A stretch of 64,000 bases of DNA from Rhynchonema sp. JSB1_4 (Eukaryota; Nematoda; Chromadorea; Monhysterida; Xyalidae), in NCBI GenBank assembly GCA_030248065.1, contig JASAMV010007625.1, forward strand, positions 62,001 to 126,000, written 5' to 3'. The position numbers and the translations under genes were made by a program. The notes under the pieces were generated by a model. It did no database searches and had not been told where the DNA came from. It worked only from the letters and a program-made list of their open reading frames with translations. Below, one piece after another: positions 11,859 through 22,865 of the stretch. Each line of letters begins with the position of its first letter. Within the stretch, counting starts at the first letter, position 1.

Positions 11859-13497
11859 TTGGGTTGTGTTAGAACAGTCTATCCTCTTTATAGTGCATGA
11901 TTGAGGCCCATCGTTTGTTTTTGGTTACCAATAACGAATGTTCACCGCGTAGAGTGATGAGGTCAGATGGGTGAACAAAGTAGCGTTCGGAGGCGTTCAC
12001 TACATGGGATTTATTTCGCCATAAACAACGTCATTGTAAAGAAGGTAAACCATGTGCATTTTGGTGGCAACAACGTTGTCTCATAGCTGTATTCGATGCC
12101 CGAAACGTACACGCAATCTAGTCTTTATGATGATTCCCTTCACACAGTGACCGACAGTTTGGTCCCCGTTGATTTACCCCATCAACCAGTCTACAGGTGA
12201 ACATTTTTTAATCTTTATACAATTTGGGTGCCAATCAATTACACTATATGGAGGATAGTCAATGTACCCCGTGCGCTCGTCTGGTTGATCCGCATGTTCC
12301 TAGTTTTATTACCACTTGGGCCGCACTCAGACAAACGCGAAAAGCGAAAAGTTCAGCGCAACAGCAATTCCGTAACCACGGGCCCTGCCTAAACAGCCAC
12401 AGTGATGCTCAAACAAAATGTTTCAGAGGCTGTTTGGCATGCGCTGTGGATGATGACTACGCTGAAAAACTCTTCGCTTTTCGCGTTTGTCTGAGGGCGG
12501 CCTAACAGCTCGATTTTACGTGCACTGATCGATGCGAAATAATGCCATGTACAGATATTGCTCGGAAATCGTAGGTATTTTTGATAATCCGGTGGCTTTC
12601 GTGAATATATAAAACCGTTATTTTTAGATCACGCTACTTTCTTGATCTTATCTACGCCAGTTCAGAAATGTGTACAGAAGTTCTTTTCTTTAATTTTTAT
12701 TTTCGTCACAAAAACTGATCTATGTGTTTCCTCACCACCACCCCGACAATTTCTACGGTTATTGTTTGACTGTAACCGTGTGCGTAAACTTATTTCCTCA
12801 GTCAATTTTTGTATACAGTAAAATCCGGTATATTCTGAGGTTCTTACTTAGGTAAGATTACTTGACAACTCGATACTGATGATTATTCACAAAGTTGCCC
12901 ACAGTCTACCGTACGTGTAGTGACCACCGCACAGTGAGAACCTGCTTTGTGGAAATTCAAGGAAACTTGTTTTTCTGGAAATTCATGCCATTCCGACTCC
13001 GAACATGGAGCGTGAATAATAAAAATGATATATTCAAGTCAATGACCGGAATGAGACAACGTGGTTTTGTAACTTCATAGCCTGTCCGTTCAAGCCAGTA
13101 AGTGGATGGTGCGTTATGGGCGCACAAGACGAGAACAGAACAGTGGAAAACACGCAAACAAAAACGATGCCCACCCAAAATAGTGTTCCAGAAGCACATC
13201 TTAAACTCGTGTCAACCCCGAACCTGAAGCCAGCTGAGTCTACAAAATACCTACACAGATACCGTGGTGATGTGGTACTGTGACCTTGACAATGATAACA
13301 GGGGTGATAAGACAGTCACCCTTGTTCGCTGTCAAACTTTTCCTCAGCAACACAATGACTGTGCTACTGCACACCAACTCGTTGCGCGCATAAACTTTAT
13401 TTTTGAGTTGCTTGCCTTTTTTTCATACTCGGAACATACTACGACCCATTATTGCCATCAACCTACCGAACAACACATTGCAACGTGTGCGCACACG
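11859..13497. other. intergenic between UBE2Z and the C-type lectin
   Basis: Apart from the foldback element at 12318-12505 I find no exon, RNA gene or repeat. The stretch should hold the UBE2Z 3' end and the lectin promoter; no TATA box or poly(A) signal stands out convincingly. Confidence 0.5.
12318..12505. mobile_element. MITE-like foldback, about 190 bp, GCGAAAAGCG arms
   Basis: The left arm GGCCGCACTCAGACAAACGC..AAAAGCGAAAAGTTCAGCG is mirrored on the right by CGCTGAAAAACTCTTCGC..GTTTGTCTGAGGGCGGCC. That gives about 43 bases of imperfect terminal inverted repeat around a unique centre. There is no coding capacity and no clear target-site duplication, so the superfamily cannot be assigned. 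Confidence 0.8.
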
Positions 13498-14894
13498 ATG
13501 GCTCGCTTGATCTGCCTGTTTCTCATCATCACCACTGTGTTGTCGGCTGTCGGCAGCTACGCTGCGAGTTAGTCCCCGAAATGGATGGATGCGCACATGC
13601 CAGTGGTGTCGTTGGGGGGTGGGGAATGGGGGGGTTATCACCCTAGTATCCGGTATCTTGATTTTTTCACCCAGGGATATCCGGTATCCTGACTTTTTGT
13701 CCAGGGGTATCCTACCCTAAGATTTTTCCGAAAACCGTAACAATCGCCCATTTTTACCTCCAAAATGCTCAAAATCGCTTGCTGGCGCAAGCATAACCCC
13801 GACCATTTTTTGCGTTTTCAACACCGATTTTGCTCGATTTTCCTCTAAAAAATTGACCTTTTTTGAACAACCCCCCTGGGTATCAGAGATTTTTTTATTT
13901 TAGGGAGCAACCCCCCTGGTATCCGAGATTTTTCATTTTGGGTATCCGGTATCCGAAAATTTTGGATTTTGGGCATCCGGTATCCTGATTTATTTTTATT
14001 ATTTTATTTTCATCGTTGCAGCCTGCGAATCGACGGCGCAAGGTCACGAACACCTAACGGTCAATGACAAATGTTACATTCTGTTCAAAGATGCAGCCAA
14101 ATGGTCAGATGCGATGATCACCTGCAGTCGCATATTCCACGGACGTCTGGGATATGTTGAGAAGGTCGAGACGCTGTACGCCATTGAAGGATGGCTGAAC
14201 AAGGTGTACCGTCCGCTACCATCGGTTAGTCCAGGCCGAGTGGGTGTGACGGACAGAACAGCGGGGGATAAAACAGCTGTCAATCCAACAATGTGGCCGG
14301 ACGCTGCCCAGGTGCACATCACGTCCTATAACACTTGTCTACGTCGTCGTTCTTCTTTTTGAACTAAGTTTTAAAGCTATTGTTGTGAAATGAATCTGGG
14401 CAGTAAACACAGATCGGGTTTGTTGCGAAAGATTGTGCCTGTGCCTCTGCTGTCCCTCCGTACACGTTGGCCAATCAAAATTGTAAACGAAATTCTGGAC
14501 CCATCGTTTTTCTGAAGCCGCTGTTTTTGTACTGTATTTCTTCTGTACATTTTAAGTAAGCTCCAGCAATTTCCTCAGAGCAAGTCTTTCCAACGCAGCC
14601 CCTTAACCGCACATTTAGCAAGCCTGGTTTTGGATCGGTCTGCTACAAGTGGACACATCGGACGAGCCAGCCGGTGGTTGGGCGTGGGTGAACACCGACC
14701 ACAGCATCAATCACAAGTCCACACCCACGAACACACCCTGGCATCCCGGACAGCCGGACAATTTGGATGGGCACCAGAATTGTGGCGAACTCTGGAATAA
14801 CGACAACGCGTTCGGGGCGGATGACGCGCCTTGTGGCGATGCGCACCCGTTCATCTGTGAGACACACACGAAAGGGCTGTCAGTCAAGAAGTAA
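13498..14894 (+). CDS. secreted C-type lectin with galactose-type QPD motif
   Basis: Small secreted carbohydrate-binding protein of 182 residues in three exons: 13498-13567, 14022-14224, 14619-14894. All phases agree. Residues 1-23 are a signal peptide (LICLFLIITTVLSAV core). The rest is one C-type lectin domain of the long form: Cys25 and a second Cys in VNDKCYILF, the WIGL core motif at the start of exon 3, the calcium/sugar loop GQPDN, and CGELWNNDN..DDAPCGD..FICE. Gln-Pro-Asp at the EPN/QPD position predicts galactose-type rather than mannose-type binding in animal lectins. Both donors are GTTAGT. Intron 1 contains a truncated hAT-like element (13601-13990). Such lectins commonly serve in innate immunity or cuticle/mucus binding; the actual ligand is not shown. 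Confidence 0.92.
13601..13990. mobile_element. hAT-like element with GGTATCCGGTATCC arms, truncated, in lectin intron 1
   Basis: It starts CAGTGGTGTCGTTGGGGGGT and continues through tandem GGTATCCGGTATCCTGA units, ACCTCCAAAATGCTCAAAATC and TTTTTTGAACAACCCCCC. It is collinear with 55447-55879, whose right end CCCAACGACACCACTG is the inverted repeat of this left end. The right terminus is missing here: the repeat fades into T-rich DNA that serves as the acceptor tract of lectin exon 2. Confidence 0.82.
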
Positions 14895-15124
14895 TCTTGA
14901 AGAGGTGCACCACAAAGGAAACTTTCAGACATGGACGTTCGTATGTACCAGTACTTTGCTATACTGTATGTGTGATCCATGCATCCATGATCATCACAAC
15001 TTCACAGTCTTGTACGTTCCTTCCTGTCGCTTTCCATGTCTATTGATATCATGCACACCTACCACGTATCACGTACGTTTCTAACGTTGGTGCCTCAGTT
15101 ATGCACTTTGCGGTGCCAATAGTG

Positions 15125-15130
15125 AATAAA
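15125..15130 (+). terminator. probable poly(A) signal of the C-type lectin
   Basis: Canonical AATAAA in GTGAATAAAAGAAC, the first clear hexamer after the lectin stop codon at 14894. Confidence 0.5.
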
Positions 15131-15237
15131 AGAACAAGGAATAGCGGCTTGCATTCATGTCGTCAACAGACCGGACTGTAGTGTCCTCAACTTCGATCGT
15201 CGCGGTATTCACCTGCGATTAACAGGCAGCATACATA

Positions 15238-15564
15238 GGGTGGAATTTTCGAAACGGTGTAAAGGTCAGTTGGGTGTAGGTCGGTGTAAAGTTCGGTCGA
15301 AAGCTCGGTCGGCGTAGCTCGGTGTAAACGTGAAACATTGCCCGTTAATAACGTGGAATGTTTCAAGTTTACACCGAGGTCTATCACACTCGAAAGCTCG
15401 GTCGACAGCTCAGTGTGATAGACCTCGGTGTAAACTTGAAACATTCCACGTTATTAACGGGCAATGTTTCACGTTTACACCGAGCTACGCCGACCGAGCT
15501 TTCGACCGAACTTTACACCGACCTACACCCAACTGACCTTTACACCGTTTCGAAAATTCCACCC
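15238..15564. repeat. near-perfect 327-bp foldback with GGTGTAAA repeats
   Basis: The whole interval reads almost identically on both strands, with the symmetry centre near 15401. It runs from GGGTGGAATTTTCGAAACGG to CCGTTTCGAAAATTCCACCC with only a short imperfect loop, so arms are about 160 bases each. Arms carry repeated GGTGTAAA and CTCGGTCG units. Such high arm identity points to recent origin or gene conversion between the arms. Confidence 0.93.
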
Positions 15565-15678
15565 ATATTTTACTGTAACGCCGTCACGGCATCAAATGCC
15601 AGCCACTCACGTGCTTCACGTACCTATGTATAGTCCGTCCATCAGCTCATGTCACTTTGTGATGCTGCTGGCCGACTT

Positions 15679-15911
15679 GTTCCCTTCCTCCACGTCCTAA
15701 TGAAAGAGAAATTGAGTTTCCGAAAAAAATTATTTTTTCTCCTAAATTGTGTTTTTAATGAAATCAACGTGTTTTAATCCATTTTATTTTAATTTAATTC
15801 TAAATTTGATCGAATTCAATCTTTTTCGATACATTTTATCATTTTTAGTTTCTTTTTGCAAAATCGGTCGCACTCAATTTCTCTTTCATTAGAACGTGGA
15901 GGAAGGGAACA
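15679..15911. mobile_element. MITE-like element, about 233 bp, 38-bp terminal inverted repeats
   Basis: The left end TGTTCCCTTCCTCCACGTCC, then TAATGAAAGAGAAATTGAGT, is mirrored at the right by ACTCAATTTCTCTTTCATTA and GAACGTGGAGGAAGGGAACA. The interior is AT-rich and non-coding. Flanking host DNA on each side looks related (GCTGCTGGCC against AACCAGCAGC), so the inversion may extend further in weaker form. Confidence 0.85.
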
Positions 15912-18261
15912 AACCAGCAGCAGCAACACAAAGTGCCATGAGCCGGTGGATGGACTATACATATGGAATGCCGTAGCACACGAGGGGCCGGCCGAGTGGA
16001 CGACTAGTGACTACCTGAGTTGACGACTCAACAGTTACCCAGAATAGCGATCGCACAGTACAAGAAACCTGTAGCAATGCAATTCTGAACGTTGATTCAA
16101 ATTACTGCGGTTGACCTATGATTTTGTTTGTCACACGAACAATTTACAATGTACATATACATACATACAAGTAACAGCATGTGAGGCAATCCATGTGTAT
16201 GTGCTTTACAGGTCCGTGTTCTGCATTTCGACTCATGTCACGTCTGTATGTACGTCGTAGTGGTTCCAATACTGAGAAAAACAGAGTAATATAATAAAAC
16301 GCTTGTTTATTATTTCTGAAAAGCACAAAAAGGGTTCCACCGATAGTCGTTTATTCAAAGGAAACACAATCTGGTCAGGTTACTGTAATCCGACTCAATA
16401 CCCCAGATCCCAGCAAGTGGGTGACAATATTCTCAAAATAACCGAAGTGTCTCTATCGATACGTATAATGGAACAAGGCCTTTTCAATTGGATTAGCATG
16501 TCTCGGTTGACTGGTTGACTTACGCGCACCAAAGAGCTATAATCCCCGCTGACTAACAAAGCGCTAAAAGTCGCGCCACTTGCCTACTCTGGCTCCGTTT
16601 ACTTGTTCTTGGTAAGGTAATATTAGCTTTTCGCATTACTTCGGGCTTATTTCGATATTTTGTAGTACTGCAGGAAACATGGGACGCGAATAATAACTAC
16701 TCGAAGTTCAATGCCAGATCTTGTCTATGGTTGCAATTCCACGTCCAGCCCCTTTCTGTTTGAGCTACAAGAGGCTCAGCTTAGCGCATTGTACAGTGGC
16801 TCTCTGGCGTGACGTGTTTAAACGATAAAAGTGTTGTCAAAGACACGTTTTACATACTGTCGTCTCTCTGTTGTTTGCACGGTCAGCCTGTGCATTTCAA
16901 TTGGATTGTTATTATGCCATTCTTACCAAAATTATTGTGGTTTTGTGTTGTGTAATAATGGTTTCGGCTCTTAGAGAGCTGTGTTCTGTGAGGTGATCGC
17001 ACAAGCACCTAACACTTAACACTGTATGCATACGGTATTAGTCGCGGTAAAGGTGTACTGTGGGGTAGAGCTGATCTCCTGTCATGCGACAATGTTTCGC
17101 GCCCAACCATGTGTCATAAATGGACCGCAATTCCCGAAACGCAACTGCTATTGGACCGTGTTGTGGGAGCGCTATGACAGCTTCTAGCAAGCACCATAAT
17201 TGGTTACCTGTGAACCGAACCCATGTTGCATTATAGACTGCGCAACATTATCGCCTATCGTGCATTCTGTAACAACAAATAAGCACAATTAAAATGACAA
17301 TATTTACATTATTGACTATGTGCCACTGTCGAGCTTACTGTAAGTCGTGGTCGTGCATTAGCGAATCATAAGTCGCGCCTAATGGACTAGCACACAAATC
17401 TCTGTCAAAAAAACGGTCACACCTCGGTTCGTTTAAGATTCGGTTCAAGTTCCGATGTGACTCTGTACCATATACATGGGAACCCTGTTTGTTTCAATTG
17501 ATGAATGCTTGATTTTAGCACCTGCAGGAAATAAATATAAATTGAGAAGATCTTGACTGCAACTTCGTGCGATTGCATCAAGTACAAGATGACTGCTAAA
17601 TTGTGTTTGCACAAACACCTATGTGTGTATAATTGATGAGGTGTTTCAAAATGCACGTGCAGTGGTCAGTTAGAAAATTGAGCGATATATATTGCAACGC
17701 ATGCCGATATAAACTTGCTTCAAACTTACTGAGGAAACCGTATACACGAACACACATTACCTTTGTAATCCTAAAAGCGCGACTTGTGAACCGCGTGGAC
17801 GGTTTGAACATCAGATACAATTGACCGATATTTATTCCAAACTTTTCGTCAGTTGTGTACAACTAACTGTGCAAGAAAGTGACGTAATCTACCGCACACT
17901 GTATAAAAATATAGGTATCAAAATTCAACAACAGTGATAATGCCAGATCTATGAAAATGATATTCAAAACTCAGTGGTGATGATAATAAGCTCGCAAATC
18001 TCACAACGAGAAGGTGATATGCACAAAACGAACATGTTGATCAAAACAACGGCATCACAGCTAAACGAGATACATCATGTATGTACAAAAAGGCTAAACG
18101 AAAAAGAAAATCTTACAAAATAAGATAATCACCTTACGGTAAATTGTACACATGTCCGGGGACTTGATTTCGTTTCAGAAAATCGCAAGCTCATTTCTTC
18201 TTTTCTTGCATCTGAGGTAGTTGCAGTACACTCTTGTAAGGTTACAGTAACCCAAATGGTG

Positions 18262-21200
18262 TCATTGCGTCTTGAGACGTTTCGCCGAGTCCAGTTCTGA
18301 GTCGGAAAGGTCCGAATCGTTATTATCTGAGTCGGACACAGTCGTGGTGTGCGACGGTGGTTGTGCAGCGCCGTAAGGTGTCATACTGGTCCGACCGGCC
18401 GGGCTGAGACAGGGACCGGTACCCATGGTCGGTGTTTGGCCCTGTTCGATCTCCCGTCGTTGTTTGCGCCATTTTGCGCGACGATTCTTGAACCAGACCT
18501 GAGAAAATATGTGATGTTTCATGTATACTGTGAATAAGAAACAGTCACGTCAGCCTGATTGGTGCTTGAGATTACTGCAGTTTTGTACCCAACAGTAAAG
18601 CATAAAAGAAACCAAGACTGGGTATCTTTTTTCTACGGTTGATCAGTTGGTTTTTTTTGAGTAAGGCTTGAGCCATCACGTCCCACCTGTGCGACGCGAA
18701 CCGCCACATTCATACTGTTTGTGGAGCACAAGATCGAATTTGGAGATCGCCAAATGGGTTCGCACTCCCTGGGAACGATGCACAACCCCAACCCCAATCC
18801 CCAATGCTGATCATAGTCTATGTGAAACCGCAAGAATACAAACCTGGGGGAAAAGCACACTTCAAATTGATAACATATTCCGTGATATTACGAAATTAGC
18901 GAAATTTGTGCGTCGCTCGGGTAGAATGTGATCACCCTTGATTATATTTCCCCACTCTTATGATATGCTAAAATATCGAGAGTCCAGAATATAAAAAAAA
19001 GACTGGGTATGGAAAGTCGATAAAAATGCAATCACCCTCCCGGTGATAAAACCCTCCATGGCCATCATCGAGAGTTTATACTTTGTTCAAGCCCGCTCAA
19101 TAGTTAGCAGCATTCTTCATCGTGCGTGAACGAAAACGCCGGTCCAATCAGTATGCACCATAAAGTTCACTGTCAGTAAACTATCAGTTCACTATAATGA
19201 AGGTAGACTAGAATGTACCTACACCCGTAAAGTATCTTTACCTCCACTCTTTCTTCTTTCAGGTCGGTTCTCAATGCCAGCTGTTCTCTGAGCAACACAT
19301 CCGGATAATGTGTCTTCTGGAAGGTAGCCTCCAACTCAGCCAGTTGTTCCTCGGTGAATATGGTTCGATGTCGACGCTTGCGTTTCCCGCCGTAGGGCAG
19401 TGGGGGCAGGAAGGGCGAACCGAGGTAGGGATGCGCGAAAGGGTGACCGAACGGTGGTTTGCACAACGCCGCTGGAATAAATTGGAAACATCACATTTGA
19501 AGATTGGGAATGAATACAGCAATGTGCTTTTTGTGCACACCAATTCATCGCCAGTGCGAATGTGCACCTGCGATGGCCACGATACGCCACAAAAATCACA
19601 CAAGGACCACAAAACTGTGTTCGCTGGTTTTATGCTTCGCGTAAAGCATCGCCGCATACGTACATATACTAAATTATGCATTAGGTTCGGACCACGCACG
19701 CTTTGGTGATTATTTGTGGGCAAAGTACAGAACCAGCTGCAATTCACAGCGGATTTCTGCATGCGTTCACCCTGGTGGCAGGCGCCTTCCGCCTGCCTGC
19801 CGCAAGGCGGGAGTTTGAAATTAGAAGAATAAATTTAAAAAACACGGTGAGCGTGGGTTTTGTGCACATCTTGCGCTGAAAGGTCTCTGACATTCAAAGG
19901 TCCCTTGATTTCAGCTAGGTTGTGTTCACTGCATAAAAGTAAGAAAAGAAAATCAAGAAACGTTTGTTTTTATTGCATTATGCAAACAATATGTATAATA
20001 ACTTGGTTCGGTCAAAATAAGCTACACAACCGAGAAGGCACGGCCCCTGCAGACAGCCTGCAAGCAGTGGTGAAGTGCTTCAATACTGTGTATTCGTGCA
20101 TTCGGCTTTGTATCCTACATAACTGCTTAAATGCAGCTCGCCGCCTGGCGCCTGCCACCAGGGTGCATGCCTGCAGAAATCCCTTGAGAGCTGCAGCTGG
20201 CACTGTATAACTGTCACTTTGTCACTTTTCGCTTTCATAACTTTTCCATGTGAATCTTCAACATGACCCCTAATTACCGCAGTCACCTTGCCGATTCAGA
20301 ATTTTCATGAACTACACCGTGCTTCGACTTGAGACTGGTTCTCTCCCATTGCAGTGTCGACCGAATTGGGTCACTAAGATAAACTATACTAAAGTACTGT
20401 ACTGAATAATAAAGTAACAAAAAATGATAGTAAACCGAGCACACTGAAATACGAAAATTTCACCATTGATACCAACGCAGGAAGTTCACAACTCACAAGC
20501 TTTCCATGACGTTTCATTTCAACTTTTAGCATGCATGAAACTGCCTGTAATGCATGCGTGTGACGATCAATTGAAATTAGCAATGTTTCTCACGGGTATG
20601 CACTGCGATCGAATAATGCGATAATCACATTATAGGCACAGGTATTTCGCCAAACTTTCTGACCGCAATTTATTCTCAATGTCTTCTTGCATGCAAAGGT
20701 GTAATTGACACAGTGCAGGGTGAACCAATAGTTGGTCCATCAAACTCACTAAAAAAATCTGTACCGACATTTACTTCTTGGCCACCTTGTGCGTGACATG
20801 CGCCGAAGGGGCAAAACAGCCGGCAAGTCACAATCAATTACTTGCGCTTAACCGCAATCGGGCGCCGGTTGTGTGTGGGTGATCTCGATAGTATTTTTCT
20901 GTATGCGCAACTTCAAAACAACAACCCCCAACGCAGGGACAGGGAAGGGCGGTCAAATTACCGCACTGTTTACATGCATCACTGCGGGCATGCAACTTGA
21001 CACCGGCCAAACCCTGCGCTGTAACATCTTAGCGTTGTGTGCCCCAATAAAGCAGACGCTCTAACTACTGTATGAATGAATATCACGCTCCAATGCACCC
21101 ATAAAAGCACCAACTGCACCATAATGTATATCGTCGTTTATTTTCTACTTATCGTCTTGCCGCGAGCAGATAAGGTGGTGGATACTAAATCGCCGCTCAT

Positions 21201-22865
21201 CGCATAAACACACAAAGTCACCAAACATCAAGAGAATCGGCTATAAGCGCCCCGATTACGCTCGATTGAATACAAGATTATTGCGGCAGATTACGGTATT
21301 ACACAAAGCAGCAGGTTGTTGTTTGTGTGTTGCGCAGACGTTACATCGCGGGGTGGGATGTGTGATGGGTTATGGTACTTTAGGGAGTGTACATTACAGC
21401 TTTTGTCTACTGGATAAATTATATTTCACAATCGTTGTTTCGGGGGAAAACTGCTGAATGTGTTACTGATTTGGATGGACAGCCCAAAAGCACACAGTAC
21501 ATTTTAACATTCTTGCGAACCATGTATCTCACCGCGGGTATAATATTCGGGAGGTGGGTTGGCAACCAGGAAACATATCGGTGGTTCGTGTTCACAGGGT
21601 ATACGCGGGTACACAGTGCCTTAGCGCAGACTAGTTCTGTCTCATACTATACCAAACAACAACAAGGGCAGCAGCAGTAAACACACTCAATGCAATACTT
21701 AATTAAAACATCACCCCTCACCCATCAAATCATGCGGGAATGGCCCGGCGGTGGCCGGCATCATCGGTGCGCCCGGCCATCCATGTGGTACTCCCGTGGC
21801 CGCTGCAAACATATTGGCCGCGTGCATTGCCCGCGCGGCCGCCGCGTGTTGGTGGGCGGCTGCCGCTGCTGCTGCCTGGAATCAACAAGGTTAGCATGCC
21901 ATGGTTGATGATTGGTTAATTTATATGTGCACTGGTTCGCTTGTGAAGGTCGCAAACTTTGATCATTGGTAGAATTCAAATGTAAGCACAACGGATTATC
22001 GGAATCGAAAGTGGGAACACCATTACAAGCGCAGATTTATCAGGATGTCACGTGATAATCGAACACACGTTACTGTGCGCAAAGACCATGCGAATATGAA
22101 TGGACTGAAACTGGATGGCAACCGAAAACAAAGCCTCACCTGTTGCAACGACATTTGACACGACGTCGATACAATGCTGCTGTTAGATGCGACCCCTGGC
22201 AGCTGAGTGGATGTTGGAGGCACGTCACTGACTGATGAGGGGGTCGAAGCCACTGAAGGGCTCACGGCTAGGGGGTCGTCGGGAGATGCCTGAAATTGGA
22301 GGTTGTGATCGGTGTAACTGCGTGCAACACATTCAGGTGAATGTGCACTGCGGTTTGAGCTAGTCGTCTGCGTGCATCTACATACTGTCTCAGGTAGTGC
22401 AGTTTTTCTGCTACTAGAACTTTGCAATCAGTCGTTCACAAAAAACACCAGATGCTGCTTGTCAGTGTGGATCGTCGCACCCCGGTATGATCCATGTTAA
22501 AGACAAAAGGCGCCTGGAATCGATGATCAGAAGTTGGTTTCATTCTGATATGCACAGCAGAGACTGGTGTGCACAGCCCCCAAGATGACAGCACTGTACT
22601 TTTCTTAACGTGGTGTGCATGGCATTGCCTCTTACCTCCCGCCAGTTCAAGCCAGCATTCACATCCAAAGAATCATAAATGAATCAACTGTATGTATAGT
22701 TCAGTTTCAAACCATATTCCAACCAACCTTTCTGTTGTTGTACTGTTGCATCGCAGCTGCAGCCACCGCGTTGGTCAACAAACTGTCGATACTGAACGTG
22801 GATGGTCGCGCTGTGACCGTGGCTGACGGCATATTATCGGTGGTTGACGGCTGATCGTTGGACAT
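18262..22865 (-). CDS. gsc: homeobox protein goosecoid, five exons, 302 aa
   Basis: Paired-like homeodomain repressor of the goosecoid family. Exons in transcript order: 22865-22728, 22289-22140, 21875-21722, 19471-19242, 18498-18262; all phases agree. Exon 1 encodes FSIDSLL (residues 24-30), the eh1/GEH motif that recruits Groucho and is diagnostic of goosecoid. Exon 2 is Ser/Thr/Pro-rich. Exon 3 is an alanine/histidine run. The homeodomain (about 179-238) begins [20 protein letters not shown] and ends [13 protein letters not shown]; Lys at homeodomain position 50 is the goosecoid/bicoid/otx specificity residue. The homeodomain is cut by an intron after RVE, just before VWF, and the tail ends in an acidic Asp/Ser stretch. 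It is longer than vertebrate goosecoid (about 257 aa) because of the linker. Intron 3 (19472-21721) carries an inverted-repeat element. Confidence 0.96.
19729..20205. mobile_element. inverted-repeat element in goosecoid intron 3
   Basis: CCAGCTGCAATTCACAGCGG..CACCCTGGTGGCAGGCGCC on the left is mirrored at 20140-20203 by GGCGCCTGCCACCAGGGTGC..CTGCAGAAATCCC..GCAGCTGG. Arms are about 55 bases and imperfect; the spacer is about 330 bases without coding capacity. No target-site duplication could be recognised. Confidence 0.7.

Larger units (their letters stand above)
14895..18261. other. intergenic between the lectin and goosecoid (convergent 3' ends)
   Basis: It contains an AATAAA at 15125, about 230 bases past the lectin stop, which is a plausible poly(A) signal, and two foldback elements (15238-15564 and 15679-15911). 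From about 15912 to 18261 I see nothing supportable. The last part should be goosecoid 3' UTR; TTTATT near 17828 would be its AATAAA on the minus strand. Confidence 0.5.
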
